Origin: Acidobacteriota bacterium
Lineage (GTDB): Bacteria; Acidobacteriota; Vicinamibacteria; Fen-336
Length of the DNA stretch: 64,000 nt
Reading direction: 5' to 3'
NCBI GenBank assembly: GCA_022340585.1
Contig: JAJDNS010000067.1
Span: 1 to 64,000, forward strand
In this document: positions 24,034 through 33,286 of the stretch, one piece after another
Layout of the letters: each line of letters opens with the position of its first letter
How positions within the stretch are numbered: the stretch's first letter is position 1
Notes under the pieces: model-generated
What the model was told of the DNA's origin: nothing
Seen by the model: the letters and a program-made list of their open reading frames with translations, nothing else
Databases searched by the model: none
Position numbers and translations under genes: made by a program

Positions 24034-24042
24034 TAGAATCGA
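24034..24042 (+). promoter_or_regulatory. TAGAATCGA motif upstream of mprF
   Basis: Same nine bases as before ktrA and, inverted, upstream of the FAD oxidase gene. TAGAAT ends 17 bases before the mprF ATG, a normal -10 position for a short leader. Confidence 0.4.
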
Positions 24043-24056
24043 CACCCGGATCACCA

Positions 24057-26645
24057 ATGACCGCGCCGGAGTCGTCCGCGACGATGGAGGGAGCCCTTCC
24101 GGCCTGGGTCCAGCGCTGGCTCGCGCCCGCCGTCGGTTTCACGCTGTTCGTCGCCGCCCTGCTCGTGCTGCGCCGCGAGCTGCACGCCGTTGGCTACCAC
24201 GAGCTGTCGACGGCCGTCTTCAGCCGTGACGCCTCCGTCCTCGCCCTGGCGGTCCTGCTGACGGCGCTCAACTACCTCGTTCTGACCGGCTATGACCTGC
24301 TGGCCCTCCGATACGTGGGCCGTCCCCTGCCGGTGGCCAGGGTCGCGTTCGCCTCTTTCGTGGCGTACGCGATCCAGCACAACGTCGGCTTCGGCTGGGT
24401 ATCGGGGGCCTCGGTGCGGTACCGCTTCTACTCGCGGTGGGGGGTGACTCCCGCGGAGCTGTCGCGGATCGTCTTCTTCTACACGACCACCTTCTGGCTC
24501 GGCCTGCTGGTGCTGGGAGGGCTCACCCTGCTCCTCGATCCGCTGCCCGCCCTGCACCAGCTGCCGGGACGCCAGCTCTCCGGCGCCTTCGGTGCGCTGC
24601 TCCTCGCCCTGTGCCTCGCCTACGCGGTGGCGGCGGTGAGGCGCCGGGGCGCCCTGCGCCTGGGTCGCCTGGAGCTGTCGCTTCCGGCGCCGACGATCGT
24701 GGCCGGGCAGTTCGCGCTTTCCCTCCTCGACTGGATGCTGGCCGCCGCCGTCGCCTGGGTGCTGCTGCCGGCCGGGCGCCCGGCCTTCCCGCTCTTCGTC
24801 GGCGCGTTCCTGGTGGCCCAGCTTCTCTCCATGATCTCGCACGTGCCCGGCGGCGTGGGCGTCTTTGAAACGCTGCTGGTGCTGCTGTTGAAGCCGGTCC
24901 TGCCGGCCGCCGAGGTGCTGCCGGCGCTGCTGCTGTTCCGGGTCGTCTACTACCTGCTGCCGCTGGCGCTGGCCCTCGTGCTGCTCGTGGGCGACGAGCT
25001 GCTGCAGCGGCGCGACCAGGCCCGCCGGGTGACGGCGGCGTTCGGGAGCCTCACGGTCGAGCTCGCGCCGCGGCTCCTGGCGGTCTTCGTCTTCCTGGGC
25101 GGGGCGGTGCTGCTGTTCTCGGGGGCAACGCCCTCCGAGCACTCGCGCCTGCGCTGGCTCGAGCGCTTCCTCCCCCTCGGCGTACTCGAGCTGTCGCACT
25201 TCGTGGGCAGCGTCGTGGGCGTCGGCCTGCTGCTGCTGTCGCGGGGCATCGCGCGCCGGCTGGACGCCTCCTGGCATCTCGCGGTGACCGGCCTGGGCCT
25301 CGGCGTGGTCGCGTCCCTCTTCAAGGGCGGCGACTACGAGGAGGCGACGCTGCTCGCCCTGCTCCTCGTGGTCCTGGTGCGGGCCCGGGGCGAGTTCGAC
25401 CGCAAGGCGGCCTTCTTCGGGGGACGCTTCTCCCCCGGCTGGGTGGCGGCACTGGTGGCAGTGGTGGGAGCGTCGGTGTGGCTGGGCTTCTTCTCGTTCC
25501 GTCACGCGGACTACTCGCGGCAGCTCTGGTGGAGCTTCGAGCTTCGCGGGGACGCCTCACGCTTCCTGCGCGCCTCCGTGGGCGCGGCGGTCGCGCTGCT
25601 GGCGTTCGGCGCCTCGCGCCTGCTCCGCCCGGCCCCGCCGGAGCTGAGCCTGCCGTCCGCGGAGGACCTCGACGCGGCCGCGGCGGTGATCGCCACCCAG
25701 GACTCGGCGTCGGCCTGTCTCGTGTACATGGGCGACAAGGCAGTCCTGTTCGACGCCGACCGACGCGGCTTCGTCATGTACGGGGTCCGGGGCGAGACCT
25801 GGGTGGCGCTCGGGGATCCGGTCGGTCCGGACGAGGGCAGGCCGGGCCTGGTGCGGGCGTTTCTGGAGCGCTGCGACGATTTCGACGGCACCCCGGTCTT
25901 CTACGAGGTGGCCAGGGACCGCCTGCATCTCTACGCCGACTTCGGCCTGTCCTTCGTCAAGCTGGGCGAGGAGGCGAGGGTGCCGCTGCGAGGCTTCTCT
26001 CTCGAGGGCGGCGGGGCGAAGCAGCTGCGCCAGAGCCTCCGCCGGCTGGAGCGCGAGGGGTGCGACTTCCGCTTGCTCGATGCGCCCGAGGTCGTCGCTC
26101 GGCTCCCCGACCTGCGGGCGGTCTCCGACGAGTGGCTGTCGCGGAAGGACGCCGCGGAGAAGGGCTTCTCCCTGGGCTTCTTCAGTGACGACTACCTGCG
26201 CCGCCTGCCGGTGGCGGTCCTTGCACGGGGCCCCCGCATCGAGGCGTTCGCCAACGTCTGGACGGGACAGCGCCGGGTCGAGCTCTCCGTGGACATGATG
26301 CGCTACCGCGAGACGGCCCCCCCCGGGGTGATGGAGGCGCTCTTCGTTCACCTCATGCTCTGGGGGCAGCAGCAGGGCTACCAATGGTTCAACCTGGGGA
26401 TGGCTCCGCTGTCGGGGCTCGAGGAATCGCCACTGGCTCCGTGGTGGAACCGGATCGCCGGCTTCCTGTTCGAGTACGGCGAGGCCTTCTACAACTTCCA
26501 GGGCCTGCGCGCGTACAAGGAGAAGTTCCGCCCGACCTGGGAGCCGCGCTACCTGGTCTACCCCGGGGGCCTCGCATTGCCCCGTATCATGGCCGACGTC
26601 GCGGCGCTCGTCGCCGGCAGCTACCGAAGGATCCTGCTCAAGTGA
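24057..26645 (+). CDS. mprF: MprF-type phosphatidylglycerol lysyl/alanyl transferase and flippase
   Basis: 862 residues, the usual MprF size. The N-terminal half (to about residue 530) is a polytopic flippase domain with conserved NVGFGWVSGASVRYRFYSRWG and ISHVPGGVGVFETLLVLL. The C-terminal DUF2156 synthase domain (about 545-850) has YMGDKAVLFDADRRGFVMYGV, WVALGDPVGP and NLGMAPLSGLEESPL. It transfers an amino acid from charged tRNA to phosphatidylglycerol and moves the product to the outer leaflet, lowering negative surface charge and susceptibility to cationic peptides. It is preceded by a TAGAATCGA -10-like motif. Which amino acid is used cannot be read from the sequence. Confidence 0.9.
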   Translation: MTAPESSATMEGALPAWVQRWLAPAVGFTLFVAALLVLRRELHAVGYHELSTAVFSRDASVLALAVLLTALNYLVLTGYDLLALRYVGRPLPVARVAFASFVAYAIQHNVGFGWVSGASVRYRFYSRWGVTPAELSRIVFFYTTTFWLGLLVLGGLTLLLDPLPALHQLPGRQLSGAFGALLLALCLAYAVAAVRRRGALRLGRLELSLPAPTIVAGQFALSLLDWMLAAAVAWVLLPAGRPAFPLFVGAFLVAQLLSMISHVPGGVGVFETLLVLLLKPVLPAAEVLPALLLFRVVYYLLPLALALVLLVGDELLQRRDQARRVTAAFGSLTVELAPRLLAVFVFLGGAVLLFSGATPSEHSRLRWLERFLPLGVLELSHFVGSVVGVGLLLLSRGIARRLDASWHLAVTGLGLGVVASLFKGGDYEEATLLALLLVVLVRARGEFDRKAAFFGGRFSPGWVAALVAVVGASVWLGFFSFRHADYSRQLWWSFELRGDASRFLRASVGAAVALLAFGASRLLRPAPPELSLPSAEDLDAAAAVIATQDSASACLVYMGDKAVLFDADRRGFVMYGVRGETWVALGDPVGPDEGRPGLVRAFLERCDDFDGTPVFYEVARDRLHLYADFGLSFVKLGEEARVPLRGFSLEGGGAKQLRQSLRRLEREGCDFRLLDAPEVVARLPDLRAVSDEWLSRKDAAEKGFSLGFFSDDYLRRLPVAVLARGPRIEAFANVWTGQRRVELSVDMMRYRETAPPGVMEALFVHLMLWGQQQGYQWFNLGMAPLSGLEESPLAPWWNRIAGFLFEYGEAFYNFQGLRAYKEKFRPTWEPRYLVYPGGLALPRIMADVAALVAGSYRRILLK

Positions 26646-26703
26646 GCCTCCCGAGCTACGACGGGGGACGCGGGTGGCTCCGATCCCACGTCATGGAGGG
26701 ACA

Positions 26704-28623
26704 TCAGAGCGGTATCTGCTCCCCGATCTCGACGACCCGGTCCGGGGGAATGCGAAAGAAGGTCGTCGCGCCCGCGGCGTTTCGCGACATGAACGCGAAG
26801 AGCCTCGCGCGCCAGAGCGGCAGGCCACCCTTTCCCCCGGCCAGGAACCGCTCCCGGCCCAGGAAGAAGCTGGTCTCGGCCACCGTCAGCTCGAGCCCCT
26901 TGCTCTTGGCCGCGGCCAGGATGTGGGGAACGCTCGGGTCCTGCATGAAGCCGTAGCGTGCGCTGATCCGGTGGAAGCCGTTGCCGAGGGACTCCACCTC
27001 GACCCGCTCGCCGCTGGCGACATAGGGGATCTCCTCCGTCACCACCGTCAGGACCACGACCTCCTCGTGCAGCACCTTGTTGTGCTTGAGGTTGTGGAGC
27101 AGGGCCGGGGGCACCAGACCGGGGTTGCCGGTCATGAAGACCGCCCGCCCGGAGACACGCACCGGCGCGTCCTCCTCGAGCTTCTCGAGGAAGCGCTCGA
27201 ACGAGAGCCCCTTGGCGCGGAACCGCTGCGCCAGCAGCTCGCGTCCCCGCTTCCAGGTCATGAGGAGAGTGAAGACGGCCAGTCCGATGACCAGCGGGAA
27301 CCACGCTCCGTGGGCGATCTTCACGACGTTGGCGCCGAAGAAGGAGAGGTCCACGAGCAGGAACAGGGTCGCGGGGGCGGCGGCGGCGAGTCGGGTCCAC
27401 TGCCACCTCTCACGGGCCACGACGTAGAAGAGGACGGTGGCGATGAGCATCGTGGTCGTCACCGCCACGCCGTAGGCCGCGGCCAGCCTGCTCGAGGAGC
27501 GGAAGCCGAGAACCAGGGCGACGGTGGCCAGCATGAGAGTCCAGTTCACCGCCGGGACGAAGATCTGCCCCGGCTCCGTCTCCGAGGTGTGGATGATCTG
27601 GAGCCGCGGGCAGTAGCCTAGCTGGATCGCCTGGCGGGTGAGGGAGAACGCGCCCGAGATGACGGCCTGGGAGGCGATGATCGTCGCCGCCGTCGCCAAC
27701 CCCACCAGGGGGTACAGGGCCCACTGGGGAACGAGTCTGAAGAAGGGATTGTGGGCCGCCCCCGGATCGCGGAGCACGAGGGCAGCCTGACCGAAGTAGC
27801 TGAGGAGAAGACACGGCAGCACGAGGACGTACCAGGTGAGCCGGATGGGGCGCCGGCCGAAGTGTCCCATGTCCGCGTACAGGGCCTCCGTTCCGGTGAC
27901 CACGAGGAAGACGGCACCGAGGACGAGGTAGCCGTGCCCCCCGTTGCGCAACAGGAACTCGAGGCCCCGGGCGGGATGCAGGGCGGCCAGGACGCCGGGC
28001 TCCTGGACCAGCCCGCGCAGGCCGAGAGCGGCGATGACCAGCAGCCAGACCAGGGTGACGGGACCGAAGAGGGCTCCGATCCGCGCCGTGCCCCTCCGCT
28101 GGATCAGGAACAGGGCGGCGAGGATGGCCACGGTGATCGGCACCACGTAGGGAGCGAACACCGGCGTCGCCACCTCCAGGCCCTCGACAGCGCTCATCAC
28201 CGAGATCGCCGGGGTGATCATGCCGTCGCCGTACAACAACGAGGCGCCGAACAAACCCACAGCCACGAGGGCGAGGCGCTGGCGGTTTCGAGTGCGTCTC
28301 TCGGGCCGAACCAGGGCCAGCAGGGCGATGACGCCTCCCTCCCCGTTGTTGTCGGCGCGCAGGATGAAGGTCAGGTACTTGCCGCTGACGACGAGCAGGA
28401 GAGACCAGAATACGAGCGACAGCACCCCGAGGACGTTCGCTCGCGAGGGCTCGATGCCGTACTCACCGTAGAAGCACTCGCGGATGGCATAGAGGGGGCT
28501 CGTCCCGATGTCGCCGTACACGACGCCCAGGGCGGCCAGGCACAGCATCGCGAGGCGACGCCCATGCGGAGCGGGGGCCCCTTCTCCTTCGGCTCGGGCG
28601 GCGAGTCCTTCCCCAGGAGTCAT
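26704..28623 (-). CDS. kup: Kup/TrkD potassium transporter
   Basis: 639 residues, normal for Kup. The signature GVVYGDIGTSPLYAI lies near residue 34, followed by RADNNGEGGVIALLALV, LYGDGMITPAISVMSAVEGLEV and GTEALYADMGHFGRRPIRLTW. About 12 membrane helices are followed by a C-terminal soluble domain that includes VFMTGNPGLVPPALLHNLKHNKVLHE. It is a K+/H+ symporter in the inner membrane and the second K+ uptake system in this window besides KtrAB. It lies 109 bases downstream of the DegP-coupled gene on the same strand. Confidence 0.95.
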   Translation of the reverse strand: MTPGEGLAARAEGEGAPAPHGRRLAMLCLAALGVVYGDIGTSPLYAIRECFYGEYGIEPSRANVLGVLSLVFWSLLLVVSGKYLTFILRADNNGEGGVIALLALVRPERRTRNRQRLALVAVGLFGASLLYGDGMITPAISVMSAVEGLEVATPVFAPYVVPITVAILAALFLIQRRGTARIGALFGPVTLVWLLVIAALGLRGLVQEPGVLAALHPARGLEFLLRNGGHGYLVLGAVFLVVTGTEALYADMGHFGRRPIRLTWYVLVLPCLLLSYFGQAALVLRDPGAAHNPFFRLVPQWALYPLVGLATAATIIASQAVISGAFSLTRQAIQLGYCPRLQIIHTSETEPGQIFVPAVNWTLMLATVALVLGFRSSSRLAAAYGVAVTTTMLIATVLFYVVARERWQWTRLAAAAPATLFLLVDLSFFGANVVKIAHGAWFPLVIGLAVFTLLMTWKRGRELLAQRFRAKGLSFERFLEKLEEDAPVRVSGRAVFMTGNPGLVPPALLHNLKHNKVLHEEVVVLTVVTEEIPYVASGERVEVESLGNGFHRISARYGFMQDPSVPHILAAAKSKGLELTVAETSFFLGRERFLAGGKGGLPLWRARLFAFMSRNAAGATTFFRIPPDRVVEIGEQIPL

Positions 28624-28732
28624 CGGCTGCTCTTCCCGGCTGACCTGACGTTCGAGCCGGACGGGCGAGGTCGGAAGCGACCTGCCCGCCCGGCGCGTCG
28701 CCCATCCTACCCCAGAGATCTCGCTGAGACCC

Positions 28733-29323
28733 TCAGGTCACCGTGTGGTGGCGGCGGGAGCTTCGCCGTGATGCCCGGCGCGCTCTTCGACGGCGGCCGC
28801 CGTACGGCCAGGCGTCGAGCCGGACGTGCGCGGTGATGAACCTGGCTCCGGCCACCTGGAGGAGGGCCGCCCACTCGTGCGCTTCCCCTCGGGACACCTG
28901 AGCGACGAGGACGACCTGGCGCTTGTCCAGGGCCTCCTCGAATGCGGGCACCTCGGTCGCCGAGAGGCCGAGGCGCCGCAGTGCCGTCGGCAGCCGCGCG
29001 GACCCGCGGCCGGACGCCGGCCCTTCGGACAGCTCCCGGGCAATCGGTCCGAGAGCCACCACGAAGCCCAGGTGCGGCAGGCGCACCCGGGCGGATTGCT
29101 GGAACCGAAACCACAGATGGGGGGACACCGCCCGCTGCCGCTGCCAGCCCGGGACCGGAGGGTCAGGCTCGGGGACTGACATCCCGGACTCCCGGGCGAG
29201 CAGCGACAGGCGGTCGGAGTCGAAGCCCCGACGCCACAGGGACTCGACCGCCGACTCCGCCCGCCCCGCGTTCTCGAACAGTGCCACGAGGAGAATCTCG
29301 GAGGGAGCTTCGAGCCCGGTCAT
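28733..29323 (-). CDS. Conserved hypothetical protein coupled to DegP (possible YflT/DUF1269-like)
   Basis: 196 residues from ATG 29323, whose ATGA overlaps the DegP stop. The N-terminus (EILLVALFENAGRAESAVESLWRRGFDSDRLSLLAR) resembles the start of the YflT/DUF1269 stress-protein domains, where a beta strand and helix bind next to a low-complexity loop. A second similar half begins near GLSATEVPAFEEALDKRQVVLVAQVSRGEAHEWAALL. The C-terminus is very basic (RRRRARRASRRSSRRH). No signal peptide. The tight coupling suggests a stress-related role. Family call is tentative. Confidence 0.6.
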   Translation of the reverse strand: MTGLEAPSEILLVALFENAGRAESAVESLWRRGFDSDRLSLLARESGMSVPEPDPPVPGWQRQRAVSPHLWFRFQQSARVRLPHLGFVVALGPIARELSEGPASGRGSARLPTALRRLGLSATEVPAFEEALDKRQVVLVAQVSRGEAHEWAALLQVAGARFITAHVRLDAWPYGGRRRRARRASRRSSRRHHTVT

Positions 29324-30813
29324 GACGCCCTCACCACCACGAAGACATAGCCCCTCCCGCGGCGCACACGGAGCCGCATCAGGTCCGACGACTGCGCCTT
29401 CTTCACCGCCGCCTGCAAGCTCGCCGCGTCCGTGACCGACTGCCCGTCGACGCTCGCGATGACGTCGCCTTCCCGGATGCCCGCGGAATCGGCCCGGCCG
29501 CCGGGCTCTACGTCGACGACCACTGCGCCCCGGGTGTCGGGAGGAATGCCGAGCCTCTGGGCGAGGTCCGGGGTCAGGGACTCGGCGGAGAGCCCGAGGT
29601 ACCCGTGATCCGCTCCCGATGACGACGTCGCGTCGGCAACGGTGGCGTCGGGAAACGTCCCCAGGGTGGCCTCGAAGGTCTTCTCGGACCCGTCGCGCAG
29701 CACCTTCATCGAGACCTCCGTGTCCGGACCCAGGCGTGCGACGCGGCGGGACAGGTCCGAGCCGTCTTCGATCGGCTGGCCGTCCAGGGAGACGACGACG
29801 TCCCCGGGCTTCAGTCCGGCCTCGTCCGCGGGGCTGCCGGCGGTCACGTCGCTGACGATCGCGCCGTGGGCCTCCTTCATCTTCAGGCTCTCCGCCAGGT
29901 CCTCGTCGATGTTCTGGATCTGGATGCCGAGCCAGCCGCGCACGACGTGGCCGGTGTCGCGGAGCTGGGGCAGGATGTCGCGCGCCACGTTGATCGGCAC
30001 GGCGAACCCGACCCCGGAGTACTGCTGGGCGCCACCCGTCATGATCAGGGTGTTGATGCCGACCACCTCGCCCCGCTCGTTGATCAGCGGACCGCCCGAG
30101 TTTCCGGGATTGATCGCAGCGTCGGTCTGGAGCATGTCGATGGGAGTGCCTCCGGTGGACAGATCGAGCGAGCGTCCCTTGAACGAGACGACGCCCACCG
30201 TGACGCTGTTGCCACCGAGCCCGAAGGGATTGCCGATGGCCATCACCCATTCCCCGACCCGAGTCGAGTCGGAATCTCCGAATGGAATCGGCTGCAGGGG
30301 CTCATGGGGCTCGATCTCGAGGAGCGCGACGTCGGTGCGGGCGTCCTCGCCGATCGTCTTCGCCTTGTAGTGATGCCCGTTCGTGAGGGTGACCGTCACC
30401 TCGTCGGCGTTGTCCACCACGTGGCGGTTTGTCAGGATGTGGCCCTCGTCGTCGACGATGAACCCGGACCCCAGGCTGCGCTGGGTCAAGGTCTCTCCTC
30501 CCCGGTGTCCCCAGGGGCCCACGAACGGCCTTCCCCCGGGGCCGAAGAACTGCCAGAAGGGATCGGCGGCCTGTGCCTCGTGAATCACCTTTGATGTGCT
30601 GATGTTGACGACGGCCGCGTCGTCCCTCTGCGCAATGTCCTGGAAGGTGCCCACCGCTGCCGGGGCGCCCGCCGCCAGGACGGGGGCGGGAGCGACCTTC
30701 GTGTTCGAGGAGCGATCTGCTCCCCACAGCTGGCCGGATCCCACGGCGCCGACGAACACGCCCATGAGCCCAACCGATGCCAGTGCAACAATGGACTTGA
30801 ACCTCTTCGACAT
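29320..30813 (-). CDS. degP: Periplasmic serine protease/chaperone DegP (HtrA)
   Basis: 497 residues from ATG 30813, chosen because AAAGGAGAT lies upstream. The N-terminal hydrophobic segment IVALASVGLMGVFVGAVGSG is a signal anchor or signal peptide. The trypsin-like domain has His131 (LTNRHVVDN), Asp161 (ARTDVALLEI) and Ser239 (NPGNSGGPL). Two PDZ domains follow (WLGIQIQNIDE to SLDGQPIEDGSDL, and YLGLSAESLTPDL to SVDGQSVTDAASLQ). It degrades or refolds damaged envelope proteins. It is first in an operon with the ATGA-overlapping small gene and divergent from a secreted helical protein gene. Confidence 0.95.
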   Translation of the reverse strand: MSKRFKSIVALASVGLMGVFVGAVGSGQLWGADRSSNTKVAPAPVLAAGAPAAVGTFQDIAQRDDAAVVNISTSKVIHEAQAADPFWQFFGPGGRPFVGPWGHRGGETLTQRSLGSGFIVDDEGHILTNRHVVDNADEVTVTLTNGHHYKAKTIGEDARTDVALLEIEPHEPLQPIPFGDSDSTRVGEWVMAIGNPFGLGGNSVTVGVVSFKGRSLDLSTGGTPIDMLQTDAAINPGNSGGPLINERGEVVGINTLIMTGGAQQYSGVGFAVPINVARDILPQLRDTGHVVRGWLGIQIQNIDEDLAESLKMKEAHGAIVSDVTAGSPADEAGLKPGDVVVSLDGQPIEDGSDLSRRVARLGPDTEVSMKVLRDGSEKTFEATLGTFPDATVADATSSSGADHGYLGLSAESLTPDLAQRLGIPPDTRGAVVVDVEPGGRADSAGIREGDVIASVDGQSVTDAASLQAAVKKAQSSDLMRLRVRRGRGYVFVVVRAS

Positions 30814-31128
30814 GACCATCTCCTTTGCGTTCATTTCCACCACCGTTCTTTCGGCTCTCATTGGATTGGACGCAGGGTTCCCTTGCCACGCTCTGTCGCG
30901 GGTATTACAGACGTGAAAGGTCCGAGCGGCCCCTCTCGGCGGCCTGGGCCCGGAGGAAGCGGTGCGACAGCGGCGACACGGGGCCAACGACATTTCACCG
31001 CTGAAACCTTCCCGAAACGCTGCCGCAAGGTCCGCATCCGTCTAACGAGACGAGTGCGTTGGACGCTGGCGGCCCCACGGAGCAGTCGGTGGTGCCAGGG
31101 AATCCAACGCCAGGAAAGGAGCAGACAG
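30814..31128. other. Divergent intergenic region between degP and the secreted helical protein gene
   Basis: 315 bases without a gene. On the minus strand it holds a TAATAC -10-like hexamer (30907-30902) and a GGAACCC that could be an ECF-type -35 element for degP. Toward the plus strand it holds the inverted repeat TTTCA-CCGC-TGAAA (30993-31006), then a second GAAAC, then GGAAAGGAG before the next ATG. Regulator identity is not readable. Confidence 0.4.
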
Positions 31129-31842
31129 ATGAGGATGAAGAGAACGAGCGTGCTGGCCATCGCGGCACTGCTGGGAGCCGGACTGTCGTCGGCCCGCGCG
31201 GCCGAAGCGGCGAAGGACACGAAGGGTGAGAAGCTGAAGGACTCACCGAGCTCGCTGGTGGTCGAGGATGAAGTCTGGTACCCGTGGCGATTCGAGCCAA
31301 TGACATGGGAGCACAACGCTCGGATGCACTATCGGCAACACGAGGAACAGGCCGCGGCCAACGAGCTGCGCAAGGCTGAGTCGTGGCTCAAGTTCGCGAG
31401 GGGCCACGCGCTGCCGGAGAGCCGGAAGGCGCTCGACTCTGCGGCGAGTGACCTCCACTTTCTGGCGGCCGACCTCGAGCAGGGCAATGTCGTGAAGGCG
31501 GACCGCCTCGACTACGCGCTGGCCCGAGCCGACGAGGCCCTGGCCCAGTGGCACTACTTCAAGGCCAGGGACAGTGTCGCTCGATTGGAGGAAGGGGACG
31601 CCGCGATGCACCTCCGGACCGCTGCACGCTACCTGGAGCATGCCGCTACCTCGGCTCGCTGGGAGTACGGGCCGGAGACGACGACGTTCTTCGAGGATAT
31701 GGACGAGTACGGGCGCGTCCTCGATGAGGGCACCACCATCGAGCCCGATCTCCTGGCCAGCCACCTGACCGCGCTCGAGAGCGAAATCAACCGGATGGCG
31801 ACGACCCTCGACGAGACGGCGAAGAAGTACGTCGCGGACTAG
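31129..31842 (+). CDS. Secreted helical protein of unknown function
   Basis: 237 residues from ATG 31129 (AGGAAAGGAG upstream). It has a clear signal peptide (KRTSVLAIAALLGAGLSSARA). The mature protein is long and helical with an aromatic-rich entry (EDEVWYPWRFEPMTWEHNARMHYRQHEE), then KAESWLKFARGHALPESRKALDSAASDLHFLAADLE and further amphipathic helices, like YfdX-type or other periplasmic helical bundles. No catalytic motif. It is divergent from degP and faces a two-component operon across a strong bidirectional hairpin, so an envelope-stress role is a reasonable guess. Confidence 0.65.
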   Translation: MRMKRTSVLAIAALLGAGLSSARAAEAAKDTKGEKLKDSPSSLVVEDEVWYPWRFEPMTWEHNARMHYRQHEEQAAANELRKAESWLKFARGHALPESRKALDSAASDLHFLAADLEQGNVVKADRLDYALARADEALAQWHYFKARDSVARLEEGDAAMHLRTAARYLEHAATSARWEYGPETTTFFEDMDEYGRVLDEGTTIEPDLLASHLTALESEINRMATTLDETAKKYVAD

Positions 31843-31849
31843 GGTCCCG

Positions 31850-31877
31850 GTCCCAGGGGGCACTGACCCCCTGGGAC
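31850..31877. terminator. Bidirectional terminator hairpin
   Basis: Perfect 11-bp stem GTCCCAGGGGG / CCCCCTGGGAC with a six-base loop, between the stops of convergent genes (31842 and 31883). Strong stem, no T-run on either side; likely ends both transcripts. Confidence 0.7.
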
Positions 31878-31882
31878 AGCCC

Positions 31883-33286
31883 TCAGGCAGGGGCGGGGAG
31901 CCGCACCGTGAAGCGCGAGCCGCGCCCGGGAGTGCTCTCGGCGGCCACCTGACCGTCGTGCGCCTCGACGATGGCCCGAACGAGGCTCAGGCCGAGGCCG
32001 AGGCCTCTCTCCGACCGGCTGCGGTCGCCCCGGAAGAGGCGGTCCCAGATCCGGGGGAGATCGTCGGGGTCGATGCCACCGCCGGTATCGATGACCTCGA
32101 TCACGGCGGAGTGATTCTCGGCGCGGGCCTCGAGAGCAACCTCCCCGCCGGGAGGCGTGTACTTGAGGGCGTTGTCGACCAGGTTGGCGAGCACCTGTCG
32201 CAGTCGATTCCGGTCGCCGTCCACCGCCAACGGGCCCGCCTCCTGGACCCGGAGGGTGATCCCCCTGTCCTCGGCGAGGTCGGCGAAGAGCTCGCGGGTC
32301 TCCTCGAAGAGCGCGGCGACCGGGAGCACCTCCCGTCGCAGGGCCATCACGCCCGCCTCGGCCTCGGAGAGATCCATGAGGCTGTCGAGCATGCTCCGCA
32401 GGCGGTCCGCCTCCTCGAGGCTGTCGGAGAGAGCTTCGCGGCACTCGCGGGTGCCGGCCTCCGACGTCAGGGCGCTCTCGGCGACGACGCGCAGGCGCAT
32501 CAGGGGGGTGCGGAGGTCGTGGGCGACGGCGTCGAGCGAGCCGTGCATCGCCTTCACAAGGCGTTCGATGCGATCCAGCATGGCATTGACCAGCCTCACC
32601 AGGTCGTCGAGGGCGTCCCCGCCCTCCCGCTCCGCCACCCGTGCGTCGAGGCGGCCGGTTCGCACGGTGTCGCCGACCGTGCGGGCGAGGTCGCGGACGG
32701 GCCGGAGAGCGCGATGGGTGAGGATGCTCCCGACGGCGAGAGCCAGGAGAATCGTCGCCAGGAGCACGGCCCCGAGGAGCTCTCGAAAGCGTTCGAGCAC
32801 CTCGCGACGAGCCCTCGTGCTGCGTCCCACCTGGAGAAGGGTTCCGTCCCCCAGCGTCATCGAAGCGATCTCGAGCGCCTGGGCTCCGGAGAGGGACTCG
32901 CGTCGACTCCAGGAGAAGGTGCCCGGGAGCGGGGAGGGGACGGGGTCAGTGAGATCGAAGTCGGTCCAGCGGCCCGGGAGGCTCAGAAAGACGGCCTGAC
33001 CGCGACGATCGATGACCCGGACGAAGAAGTCGACGTGGGCCCCGAGCTGCTCCTGGGCAGACAGCGCTCGGAGGAGGCCGACGGCACCGCTCGTCTCGTA
33101 CGTGGACGCGTACTCGGCCAGCGTGAGCCGCACCGCCTCGCGGTCGCGCTGCTCGAGGGAACGAGCGAGAAGTGCGTAGCCGAGGGCGAACAGCGCGAGC
33201 GCCCCGATGACGAAGAGTCCCGCGTACCAGGCGGCCAGGCGCAGGCCGAGCGTGCCCCGGACGCGGTCACGGAGCCTTGAGGACAT
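31883..33286 (-). CDS. Sensor histidine kinase (HAMP-HisKA-HATPase)
   Basis: 467 residues from ATG 33286. Two membrane helices (about 15-40 and 170-190) flank a periplasmic sensor of about 130 residues. HAMP runs from about 192 to 245, the phosphoacceptor is His256 in AVAHDLRTPLMR, and the ATPase boxes are NLVDNALKYT, DTGGGID and GLGLGLS. It autophosphorylates and passes the phosphate to the OmpR-type regulator encoded upstream, whose stop overlaps the kinase start by 20 bases. The ORF track adds 63 unsupported residues at the N-terminus. The signal is unknown; neighbours point to the envelope. Confidence 0.92.
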   Translation of the reverse strand: MSSRLRDRVRGTLGLRLAAWYAGLFVIGALALFALGYALLARSLEQRDREAVRLTLAEYASTYETSGAVGLLRALSAQEQLGAHVDFFVRVIDRRGQAVFLSLPGRWTDFDLTDPVPSPLPGTFSWSRRESLSGAQALEIASMTLGDGTLLQVGRSTRARREVLERFRELLGAVLLATILLALAVGSILTHRALRPVRDLARTVGDTVRTGRLDARVAEREGGDALDDLVRLVNAMLDRIERLVKAMHGSLDAVAHDLRTPLMRLRVVAESALTSEAGTRECREALSDSLEEADRLRSMLDSLMDLSEAEAGVMALRREVLPVAALFEETRELFADLAEDRGITLRVQEAGPLAVDGDRNRLRQVLANLVDNALKYTPPGGEVALEARAENHSAVIEVIDTGGGIDPDDLPRIWDRLFRGDRSRSERGLGLGLSLVRAIVEAHDGQVAAESTPGRGSRFTVRLPAPA

